Below, in pieces: positions 54,483-62,564 of a stretch of 64,000 nt of DNA (position 1 is its first letter; each line of letters starts with the position of its first letter). A program made the position numbers and the translations under genes. Below the pieces are notes generated by a model. The model was not told the DNA's origin and did no database searches. It saw only the letters and a list, made by a program, of their open reading frames with translations. The stretch comes from an uncultured Lutibacter sp. (GTDB lineage Bacteria > Bacteroidota > Bacteroidia > Flavobacteriales > Flavobacteriaceae): the NCBI RefSeq assembly GCF_947493565.1, contig NZ_CANLRG010000002.1:310001-374000 (forward strand), in the 5' to 3' direction.

Positions 54483-54944
54483 TTATAATTTTGATTTACA
54501 GTCTTTTTTTCTTCGTGTATCAATAATATAAATTATCTCCCAATGATTGTTATTGTTGTAATATAATTGAAAAGAGTTTGCACCGCAATGACTAAATATA
54601 TCATTCAAGTAAAATTCATAAGGTATCCAAACGCTTGCTATATTGCCGTCAATTTTTATTTCAACTGACAATAGTTTTTCAAACCAAACATCTTCTTCCT
54701 TTTTGGATAAAAGTGTTGTAAAAAAATCTTTTTTAGTTGAGCTTCTCAAGATACTTTCTCCTTTACTATTGATGAAAGTAGTTTGCATTAATATATTTTT
54801 TGAAATTACACTATTAATTAATGTGGTATCAGCTGTATGTAAACCTTCAAAAAAAGTATTTATAACAGTTTTAACTTCATCATTCTGACTAAATGAATGG
54901 TGAATTGAAGCTATAAATAATATGGTAAAAAATGTCTTTTTCAC
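54483..54944 (-). CDS. Secreted NTF2-like protein
   Basis: 153 residues with a signal peptide about 1-19 (TFFTILFIASIHHSFSQ). The mature part has the SnoaL/DUF4440-like cone fold pattern: VKTVINTFFEGLHTADTTLI, then VWIPYEFYLNDIF, then NHWEIIYIIDTRRK. Members bind small ligands or lack known activity. The start lies 7 bp after the hybrid kinase stop, so it is in the same operon and could be a periplasmic ligand-binding partner (inference). Confidence 0.68.
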   Translation of the reverse strand: MKKTFFTILFIASIHHSFSQNDEVKTVINTFFEGLHTADTTLINSVISKNILMQTTFINSKGESILRSSTKKDFFTTLLSKKEEDVWFEKLLSVEIKIDGNIASVWIPYEFYLNDIFSHCGANSFQLYYNNNNHWEIIYIIDTRRKKDCKSKL

Positions 54945-54951
54945 AGCAACA

Positions 54952-57900
54952 TTATGAATATTTATTAACTACTTCAAAAAGTAATTTTTTATTAATGGGT
55001 TTTGTTAAATAAGAATCGAAACCATTTTTTTTGGCATTTTCAATATCAGACTCCATAGCAAAGGCTGATAAAGCTACAATTGGAAGTTGAGGTCGCAGCT
55101 TTTTTATTTCTTTCATGGCTTCTTGACCATTTTTAATTGGCATTTTAATATCCATTAAAATTAAATTAATTTCAGGATGTTTTGTTGCTAAATCAACTGC
55201 TTCTTGCCCATTATTAGCTTCTATAATTTTATATGAAGTTTTTGAGAATAATTCATTAATATACATCATGTTATACTCTTCATCTTCAGCAACTAAAATT
55301 ACAAATTCTTCATTGTTAATTTTAACCATAGGTTTTTTTTGTTCTATAACTGTTGTTATTAAATTTTGAGAAGATTTTTTATACGGTATGGTAAAAAATA
55401 CACTGGTACCTTTTTGGTTTGATTCTATCCAAATTTTACCATGAAACATTTCAACCAGTTTTTTTGAAATAGCTAAGCCCAAGCCAGTTCCTTTGTGTTT
55501 TTTATTAAGAACCACGTTAGCTTGGATAAAACGATCAAATATTTGATCAAGTAACTTTTCTTCAATACCAATTCCTGAATCTTTAACAAAAAATTGAAGT
55601 GTATCATTTATTAATTTATAACCAAATTCAATGGTTCCTTTATCAGTAAATTTAAATGCATTTGAAAGTAAATTAGTTAAAATTTGATTTAGTTTAGTTT
55701 TATCAATTTTTATGATGCAATTAAAGTTATCTAAACCTTTTGAAGATATTAAATCGATATTATTTTCTTTTGAAGTAGGTTTATAAAAGGTATTTAAATT
55801 ATCAATAAGCTTATTAAGATGAACGTTTTCATAGTTTAATTTTACAGCTCCTGCTTCAATTTTTGAGATATCTAATATATCATTAACAATGGATAATAAT
55901 TGTTGACTACTATTGATTACAATTTTAGCATACTTCTTTCTTTCAGATTCTTGTAAATTAGGTTCTAAGAATAATTCAGAAAACCCAATAATTCCGTTCA
56001 TTGGTGTTCTTATTTCATGGCTCATATTTGCTAAAAATGCAGATTTTAATTTATCTGATTCTTGGGCTTTTGCTAATGCTTCTTTTAATTCGTTTTCAAA
56101 TTTTATTCTTTCAATTGAAGTACTTATTTGTTCGGAAACAAATTCTAGAAGTTGAACATCATTTTGTTTAAAAGCATTTTCATTAACATAACTTTGGACT
56201 ACAATAGCTCCAATAACATCATCTTTTATTTTTAAAGGAACACCTAGCCATACTTTAGATTCAACACCTATCAAATCAACATCACCATTTTCAATCATTT
56301 TATGATGTTCTTTATTTGTTATAAACAAAGGTTTTTTTGTTTTAATAACATGCCCTGTAAGTGAGTTTTTAGCTGGAAATTCATTAAAATCCTCCATTTC
56401 ATCAGAAGAAAATGGAGTATTAATCATATCTGTTTCTTTATTGTAAAGCGCAATATAAAAATTAGTTGTGTCAATAATTTTATGTAATTCATCTTTTACT
56501 AATGAGCTAAATTCTTTAAAATTATTTATTTTTTGTGAGGCGTTAGATATCGTATAAATTACTTTTTCAATTTCTTCCTGTTTAATCTTGTCAGTAATGT
56601 CTCTTACTACTGCATGAACCGTATTGTCTTTATTGCTTTCTTCAATTTTTGTTAAAGTAACTTCAGTTGGAAATACCCTACCATTATTGTCCATATGATA
56701 CCAAATAAAACGATGACTTCCTTTTTCTAAAGCAATTGCAATCATTTCTTGTGATTTGATATTTGAAATACTCCCATCAGGTTGTTTTTTAGGAGAAATA
56801 TCTGTTGGATTAGCTTTTAATAGTTTCTTTTTATTTTTAAAACCAAAAGTAGTTAAGGTAGCTTGGTTGCAATCTACAAAAACACCATTTTTTAAAATAA
56901 GTACTGCATCTACTGATTTTTCAAAAATTGCACGGTATTTTTTTTCTGATTTTTCTAATAGCTTTTTGGAATTTATATTTTCGGTGATATCATCAACCAA
57001 GCAGGCTCTTCCAATAATTTTATTTTGAGCATCTCTAAGCACAACAGTGTACCAATCACAAACTATGATATCACCATTTTTGGTGATGTTTTCATTGGTG
57101 TTTTTTAAGCTATCATGTTTATTAAATAATTGTTCTCTAAGTTTTTCCATCTTAGAGATTAAATGAGGAGGAGTTAATAAATCAATACTCACTTTTCCTT
57201 TTACTTCTTCGGCGGTGTAGCCAAAAATTCTTTCAGCAGAATTATTCCATTCAATAATCCTATAATCTAAATCCCACATAATTGAAGCTAAAGGAGTATT
57301 ATTGAATTGATCTTTTAATCGTTGATTACTTTCAAAAAGAAGATCTTCTGTTCTTTTTCGCTCAGTAATATCTTCAACAATACCTTGTATATGTGTTATT
57401 TCTCCATGATTGTTTTTTATAGTATCAAGGTTTGTTTCTACCCATTTAATTTTTTTATTTTTAGTTATTATTCTAAAAGGTTTAGGTTTAAAACTTTTAG
57501 AGTTATTACTTTTACTTAAATTAAAAATAATAGTTCTAATATATTCAAGGTCTTGATCGTAAACTACATCATAAATGTTTAATTTATTCTGTAAAAAATC
57601 TAGGTAAGAATATCCAAATAGTTTGTCACAATTTTCAGAAGCAAAAATAACAGGGAAATCTCTTTCATTTTTACATAAAATTGCCACAGACGAGCTTTTA
57701 TTAATAATATTATAGGCTGCTTTAATTTTATTTTGAGTATTCTTTTGATCGGTAATTTCATTGAAAAACATAATAATGCCTTCATTAGAAGGTATTATTC
57801 TATTTTCAAACCATCGATTCCAAGGAGCAAAGTAATTTTCAAAACTAACAGGGGTATTAGTTTTTATTGCCTTTTGATAATTGTCGTAAAATACATCTCC

Positions 57901-59025
57901 TTTTTTTTCTGGAAATTCTTTCCAAATATTTTTTCCAATTAAAGAGTTTGAGCTTCTTCCTAATAAATTGGCAGCTTCATTATTTATGAAAACGTAATTT
58001 GAATTGCTGTCTAAAATTACAAAGCCATCTTTAATACTTGACAGGGTATTGGATAAAATGTTTTTTGTTACATTGAGGCGTTTTTCAGCAACTACACTTT
58101 TACTAATGTCTTGTAAGATACCTAAAACTTTAACTATTCTATTATTTTCAACTACTACCGTTCTTTTTTCAAGAATATATTTTAAGACTCCATTTTTTGC
58201 TTGAATTCTGTACTTGATTTCTTGATTTTTATTCTTTTTTAAATAATCTATAGAGAAATTTTTAACCTTATCCTTATCATCTTTATGGACATAAGAAAGG
58301 TAGGAGTTTAAGTCTAAACTTTCATTTGAGGTTTCAGATTGTAATTCAAATATTTTAAAGGCTCCTTTGGACCAATATAACTTTTGTGCCTGGTAGCAAT
58401 AAAACCAGCTACCTGTTTTGGCATGTATTTCAGATTCTATATGTCTATTTTCGTTATCTAATAAGGTGTTTTTCATTTTAACACTTTCTGTAATATCTTC
58501 TACAGAAACGATGACATTTTCTAACGATTTTTCAAAACCTTCAACAACTTTAAATTTCACTAAAGTATTAATGGTTTCTCCAGTAAAAGTTTTGTTAACT
58601 GTTTCAACTTCAGTTTCAGTGTTACCTATTAATAAATCTGTTACTAGTTTGGAAAAACCTTTGTTGGAATCTGGTGTAAAAACCTTGGTTAAATTTTCTA
58701 ATAAATCCTTTTTATTTTTAGCTTTATACATTTTAACAGCGGTAGTATTTACTTCTTTAACGGTTACTAATGCTGCTAACTTTGGTAAGATATCAGGATT
58801 TTTATGAATATAAGTTTTTACATCTGTATTATTTTTGGAAGCTAATTCTTGAACGTAATTCTGGGTTTTAGAAAAATCTTCAATCCATAATGAAACAGGA
58901 GCATAATCAAAAAAATTAAAATATTTTTGCTCATTGAATAGATGATGATAAGATGAAGAATTAGGGTTTTTCATACTTAAGTTTGAATCTAAATTAACAA
59001 AGTTAATGTTAGTTTTTTTATTCAT
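54952..59025 (-). CDS. Hybrid sensor histidine kinase with six PAS domains, GAF and receiver
   Basis: 1357 residues from ATG 59025 (MNKKTNINFVN). No transmembrane helix, so cytosolic. About six PAS-type units in a row, approximately residues 40-840, several ending in the PAC-like DITE/DIS motif (EDITERKRTED, DDITENINSK, RDITDKIKQEE). A GAF domain follows (about 840-990), then HisKA with the phospho-His in ANMSHEIRTPMNGIIGFS, HATPase (KGTGLGLAISKKLVEMF), and a C-terminal receiver with phospho-Asp in LILMDIKMPIKNGQEAM. A longer frame was rejected because the TATATTTG box at 59054-59061 lies in it. Confidence 0.93.
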   Translation of the reverse strand: MNKKTNINFVNLDSNLSMKNPNSSSYHHLFNEQKYFNFFDYAPVSLWIEDFSKTQNYVQELASKNNTDVKTYIHKNPDILPKLAALVTVKEVNTTAVKMYKAKNKKDLLENLTKVFTPDSNKGFSKLVTDLLIGNTETEVETVNKTFTGETINTLVKFKVVEGFEKSLENVIVSVEDITESVKMKNTLLDNENRHIESEIHAKTGSWFYCYQAQKLYWSKGAFKIFELQSETSNESLDLNSYLSYVHKDDKDKVKNFSIDYLKKNKNQEIKYRIQAKNGVLKYILEKRTVVVENNRIVKVLGILQDISKSVVAEKRLNVTKNILSNTLSSIKDGFVILDSNSNYVFINNEAANLLGRSSNSLIGKNIWKEFPEKKGDVFYDNYQKAIKTNTPVSFENYFAPWNRWFENRIIPSNEGIIMFFNEITDQKNTQNKIKAAYNIINKSSSVAILCKNERDFPVIFASENCDKLFGYSYLDFLQNKLNIYDVVYDQDLEYIRTIIFNLSKSNNSKSFKPKPFRIITKNKKIKWVETNLDTIKNNHGEITHIQGIVEDITERKRTEDLLFESNQRLKDQFNNTPLASIMWDLDYRIIEWNNSAERIFGYTAEEVKGKVSIDLLTPPHLISKMEKLREQLFNKHDSLKNTNENITKNGDIIVCDWYTVVLRDAQNKIIGRACLVDDITENINSKKLLEKSEKKYRAIFEKSVDAVLILKNGVFVDCNQATLTTFGFKNKKKLLKANPTDISPKKQPDGSISNIKSQEMIAIALEKGSHRFIWYHMDNNGRVFPTEVTLTKIEESNKDNTVHAVVRDITDKIKQEEIEKVIYTISNASQKINNFKEFSSLVKDELHKIIDTTNFYIALYNKETDMINTPFSSDEMEDFNEFPAKNSLTGHVIKTKKPLFITNKEHHKMIENGDVDLIGVESKVWLGVPLKIKDDVIGAIVVQSYVNENAFKQNDVQLLEFVSEQISTSIERIKFENELKEALAKAQESDKLKSAFLANMSHEIRTPMNGIIGFSELFLEPNLQESERKKYAKIVINSSQQLLSIVNDILDISKIEAGAVKLNYENVHLNKLIDNLNTFYKPTSKENNIDLISSKGLDNFNCIIKIDKTKLNQILTNLLSNAFKFTDKGTIEFGYKLINDTLQFFVKDSGIGIEEKLLDQIFDRFIQANVVLNKKHKGTGLGLAISKKLVEMFHGKIWIESNQKGTSVFFTIPYKKSSQNLITTVIEQKKPMVKINNEEFVILVAEDEEYNMMYINELFSKTSYKIIEANNGQEAVDLATKHPEINLILMDIKMPIKNGQEAMKEIKKLRPQLPIVALSAFAMESDIENAKKNGFDSYLTKPINKKLLFEVVNKYS

Positions 59026-59053
59026 TATCAAGTTTTTGGGGTTTTGATATACC

Positions 59054-59061
59054 CAAATATA
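59054..59061 (-). promoter_or_regulatory. -7 promoter element of the hybrid kinase
   Basis: TATATTTG on the minus strand, 28 bp before ATG 59025. Implies the kinase can be transcribed apart from the smaller kinase upstream. Confidence 0.52.
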
Positions 59062-59124
59062 CATTTTTTTATAAAAAAATGACTTTAAATAAACCTTTAA
59101 AATAAGTATTTTTTAAGATAAATA

Positions 59125-59967
59125 CTATTTTATTGGAAGAATAATGCTAACTGAGGTTCCTTGTTCAATTATAGAGTTGATTTTGATATATCCGTTGTGA
59201 AGTTTTAAAATTTTATTTGCCAAATTTAAACTTAAACCAATACATTTTTGTTTATCTTCTGAATAGGTATTAACCACAAAAAATTCATTACATAAATTTG
59301 GTAAATCTACTTCTGAAATACCAATTCCTTGATCGGTTATTGTGGTGGTTATATTTTTTTTATCTTGTGAAATGGAGATTTTTATAGTAGTATTTGATTT
59401 AGAATATCTTATAGCATTGTGAATAATTGCTTTAAGTACTTTTAAAATTTCTGAGTGGTCTATATTTAAAAAAATAGGTTTTTCATTAAAGTTTTTAGAA
59501 AGTTCAATATTTTTTGCTGCTGCTGTTTCTTTATAAAAGGCTATGGCACTTTGAACAGTTTCTATATAGTTATTTGAAGATTTATTTAAGTTAAAATTTT
59601 GAGAATGTATTCGTGTGTAGTTGGCCAAACTATTTAAAAATTGAATAGAAAAATCAGCAGAATTGTTTATTATTTGTGCGTGTTTTTTTAACTTATCTGA
59701 AGTATAATCTTCAGCACTTTCTAACATAATTTCTGAAAAAGAAAAAATAACACCTACAGGGTTTTTTATGTTATGAATTAATTTGCTTAAAATTGTTTTA
59801 TTTCTTTTTTGGACTTCCTCTAATTCTATATTTTTAGTTCTTAATTTTAAACTTAAATCAATAATTTTTTCTTCTAATTCTTCAATTTTATTTTTAGATG
59901 TTTTCTCTTTTTTATTCAAAGTTGAATGATTTTTAAGTAAAAGTAAATTTATTCTAACACTTTTCAA
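59125..59967 (-). CDS. Soluble sensor histidine kinase
   Basis: 280 residues without transmembrane helix. An N-terminal coiled coil (about 25-60, IEELEEKIIDLSLKLRTK), then a HisKA-like dimerisation helix with candidate phospho-His in LSKLIHNIKNPVGVIFSFSE, then HATPase_c with NAIRYSKSNTTIKISI (N box) and ITDQGIGISEVDLPN (G1) and a C-terminal G2-like GLSLNLANKILKLH. No sensor domain is attached, so it probably relies on partner proteins. The start is TTG 59967, the only usual start after an in-frame stop. It precedes the hybrid kinase by about 100 bp on the same strand. Confidence 0.85.
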   Translation of the reverse strand: MKSVRINLLLLKNHSTLNKKEKTSKNKIEELEEKIIDLSLKLRTKNIELEEVQKRNKTILSKLIHNIKNPVGVIFSFSEIMLESAEDYTSDKLKKHAQIINNSADFSIQFLNSLANYTRIHSQNFNLNKSSNNYIETVQSAIAFYKETAAAKNIELSKNFNEKPIFLNIDHSEILKVLKAIIHNAIRYSKSNTTIKISISQDKKNITTTITDQGIGISEVDLPNLCNEFFVVNTYSEDKQKCIGLSLNLANKILKLHNGYIKINSIIEQGTSVSIILPIK

Positions 59968-60068
59968 ATTTTTTCAAGTTCATTTTATACCATATTTAAA
60001 TGGATGTACATTTATACAAATCTCTTTTTTTGATTACTTTTACTTTTTGATTAATTAAAAAACAAAAT

Positions 60069-60887
60069 ATGTCTTCTGCAAAAAAAGATTATAAAAGAAT
60101 AACTACCAAAAGCTTGATAGAAATGAAAAATCATGGCGAAAAAATAGCCATGCTAACAGCCTATGATTATACAATGGCAAAAATATTAGATAATGCCGGT
60201 ATTGATATTATTTTGGTAGGAGACTCTGCATCAAATGTAATGGCAGGTCATGAAACTACATTACCAATTACATTAGATCAAATGATTTATCATGCAAGTT
60301 CTGTGGTAAGAGCAATTGACAGAAGTTTAGTAGTTGTAGATTTGCCTTTTGGAAGTTATCAAGGAAATTCTAGAAGTGCTTTAGATTCTGCTATAAGAAT
60401 TATGAAAGAATCTGGTGGACATGCAGTAAAATTAGAAGGAGGGAGTGAAATTAGAGAATCTATTTCCAGAATTTTAACAGCTGGAATTCCTGTAATGGGG
60501 CATTTAGGCTTAACTCCACAATCTATTTATAAATTTGGAACATATTCAGTAAGAGCAAAAGAAGATGAAGAAGCACAAAAATTAAAAGAAGACGCTTTAT
60601 TACTTGAAGAATTAGGGTGCTTTGCATTGGTATTGGAAAAAGTACCAGCAAAATTAGCAAAAGAAGTCGCAGTAAGTTTGTCAATTCCTGTTATTGGAAT
60701 TGGAGCTGGTAATGGTGTTGATGGACAAGTTTTAGTCATGCACGATATGCTTGGAATGACCCACGAATTCCATCCTCGTTTTTTACGAAGATATCTTGAT
60801 TTATATACTGAAATGACTCAAGCTTTTGAGAATTATATTAAAGACGTTAAAAGCCTTGATTTTCCTAGCGATAATGAACAATATTAA
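60069..60887 (+). CDS. panB: 3-methyl-2-oxobutanoate hydroxymethyltransferase
   Basis: Makes ketopantoate from alpha-ketoisovalerate and methylene-tetrahydrofolate, the first step of pantothenate synthesis. 272 residues of the TIM-barrel family. Seen: [68 protein letters not shown], the catalytic Glu in [16 protein letters not shown], and [20 protein letters not shown]. Its stop is immediately followed by the ATG of the dehydrogenase-VOC gene. panC and panD lie 57 kb away in the same window. Confidence 0.97.
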   Translation: MSSAKKDYKRITTKSLIEMKNHGEKIAMLTAYDYTMAKILDNAGIDIILVGDSASNVMAGHETTLPITLDQMIYHASSVVRAIDRSLVVVDLPFGSYQGNSRSALDSAIRIMKESGGHAVKLEGGSEIRESISRILTAGIPVMGHLGLTPQSIYKFGTYSVRAKEDEEAQKLKEDALLLEELGCFALVLEKVPAKLAKEVAVSLSIPVIGIGAGNGVDGQVLVMHDMLGMTHEFHPRFLRRYLDLYTEMTQAFENYIKDVKSLDFPSDNEQY

Positions 60888-62237
60888 ATGAAAGTACTTC
60901 TAATAGATACCAACCATGACATTCTTCAAAAAGGACTTGAAAATTTAGGATGTATTTGTGATGAAGACTATACTTCAACAAAAGAGCAAATTGAAGAAAA
61001 AATAAGAAATTATCAAGGAATTGTTATTAGAAGTCGTTTTAATATAGATCAACAATTTTTAGATAAAGCTACAAATTTAAAATTTATTGCTAGGGTAGGT
61101 GCAGGTTTAGAAAGTATAGCTGTTGATTACGCTCATAAAAAAGGAATACATCTAATTTCAGCTCCTGAAGGAAATAGAAATGCCGTGGCTGAACATGCTT
61201 TAGGAATGATACTTTCTTTATTTAATAACTTAAAAAAAGCCGATTTAGAAATAAGAGCTGGGAATTGGTTACGTGAAACAAATAGAGGTTTAGAACTTGA
61301 AGGCAAAACCGTTGGAATTATTGGTTATGGCAATATGGGAAAAGCATTTGCGAAAAAATTAAAAGGCTTTGATTGTGAAGTAATTTGTTATGATATTAAA
61401 GAAGGTGTTGGTGATGAAAACTGTAGGCAAGTTTCCCTAAAGGAGCTTCAAGAAAAAACCGAAGTTTTAAGTTTGCATACGCCATTTAACAAATGTTCTC
61501 ATAACATGGTGAATTCTAATTTTATAAGCTCATTTAAAAACCCTTTTTACCTAATAAATACTGCAAGAGGTTCTGCAGTTGTAACAAATCATTTAGTTGA
61601 TGCACTAATAAATAAAAAGGTATTGGGTGCTTGTTTAGATGTTTTAGAATACGAAAAATTATCATTTGAAAATTTATTTGAAAATGAACAGCTTCCAAAA
61701 GCTTTTGATTATTTAATCAAGGCTGATAATGTGCTATTATCACCTCATATAGCAGGATGGACAGTTGAGTCTAAAAAAAAATTAGCACAAACAATTGTTG
61801 ATAAAGTTGAGAGCATCTTTTTTTCTGAAAATAAAAAACAAGAACCATTAAAAATTAAACGAGTAACTGGTGTTGGAGGTTTGTTTTTTAAATGTGAAAA
61901 TCCTGAAAAGTTAAAAATGTGGTATCAAATTCATTTAGGGTTTAATACTGATGATTGGGGTTGTACTTTTTGGTGGAAAGATTTGGAAAATAAAAGTGCT
62001 AGTACACAATGGAGTCCATTTAAGAAAGAAACAACGTATTTTAAACCTTCGAAAAAAGACTTTATGTTTAATTATAGAGTTCATAATTTAAAGGAACTTT
62101 TAAAAAAATTAAAAGAAGAAAAAGTTACTGTAGTTGGTGAGTTAGAAGAATACGACTATGGTAAATTTGCTTGGATTTTGGATCCTGAAGGTAATAAAAT
62201 TGAATTATGGGAGCCTATTGATAGTGCTTTTTTATAA
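60888..62237 (+). CDS. D-2-hydroxyacid dehydrogenase fused to a VOC (glyoxalase-like) domain
   Basis: 449 residues. Residues 1-315 form a complete D-isomer 2-hydroxyacid dehydrogenase (SerA-like): the NAD loop VGIIGYGNMGKAFAKKL near 140-156, the Arg in LINTARGSAVV, and the catalytic His in LLSPHIAGWTVES. From about 320 a VOC domain runs to the end: IKRVTGVGGLFFKCENPE, then MWYQIHLGFNTDDWGC, then QWSPFKKETTYF, then WILDPEGNKIELWEP. The joint is open and needs no frameshift. The gene abuts panB, which suggests a keto acid reductase role, possibly ketopantoate reduction (inference). Confidence 0.9.
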   Translation: MKVLLIDTNHDILQKGLENLGCICDEDYTSTKEQIEEKIRNYQGIVIRSRFNIDQQFLDKATNLKFIARVGAGLESIAVDYAHKKGIHLISAPEGNRNAVAEHALGMILSLFNNLKKADLEIRAGNWLRETNRGLELEGKTVGIIGYGNMGKAFAKKLKGFDCEVICYDIKEGVGDENCRQVSLKELQEKTEVLSLHTPFNKCSHNMVNSNFISSFKNPFYLINTARGSAVVTNHLVDALINKKVLGACLDVLEYEKLSFENLFENEQLPKAFDYLIKADNVLLSPHIAGWTVESKKKLAQTIVDKVESIFFSENKKQEPLKIKRVTGVGGLFFKCENPEKLKMWYQIHLGFNTDDWGCTFWWKDLENKSASTQWSPFKKETTYFKPSKKDFMFNYRVHNLKELLKKLKEEKVTVVGELEEYDYGKFAWILDPEGNKIELWEPIDSAFL

Positions 62238-62270
62238 AATAAACTAATAATTAAAAACAAATAATAAACA

Positions 62271-62558
62271 ATGGATGTAATTGATGAAAATGGAAACGTA
62301 ATTCCAAAAAGCAGTGAAGAAAGCAAAAGAATTATTGCAGGTATTTTAGCCATACTTTTAGGTTCTTTTGGAGTTCATAAATTTGTGTTGGGTTACACAA
62401 CTCAAGGAATAATCATGTTGGCCATTACAATTGTAACTTGTGGCGTTGGAGCGGCTATTACAAGTATTATAGGTTTAGTAGAAGGGATTATTTATTTAAC
62501 AAAATCTGATGAAGAGTTTGTATATATGTATCAAACCAACAAAAAAGAATGGTTTTAA
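62271..62558 (+). CDS. TM2-domain membrane protein
   Basis: 95 residues. A short polar N-terminus with NGNVIPKSSEESKR, then the TM2 domain: two transmembrane helices with GSFGVHKFVLGYTTQGIIML between and the conserved DEEF near the end (SDEEFVYMYQTNKKEWF). Function unknown; members occur widely in bacteria. Begins 33 bp after the dehydrogenase-VOC gene and may be in the same operon. Confidence 0.85.
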   Translation: MDVIDENGNVIPKSSEESKRIIAGILAILLGSFGVHKFVLGYTTQGIIMLAITIVTCGVGAAITSIIGLVEGIIYLTKSDEEFVYMYQTNKKEWF

Positions 62559-62564
62559 ACCCAA

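Noticed and set aside
58418-58807. A 129-codon plus-strand frame antisense to the hybrid kinase
   Set aside because: Ser/Thr/Phe/Leu-rich product typical of a frame opposite an AT-rich coding region; the kinase frame is certain.
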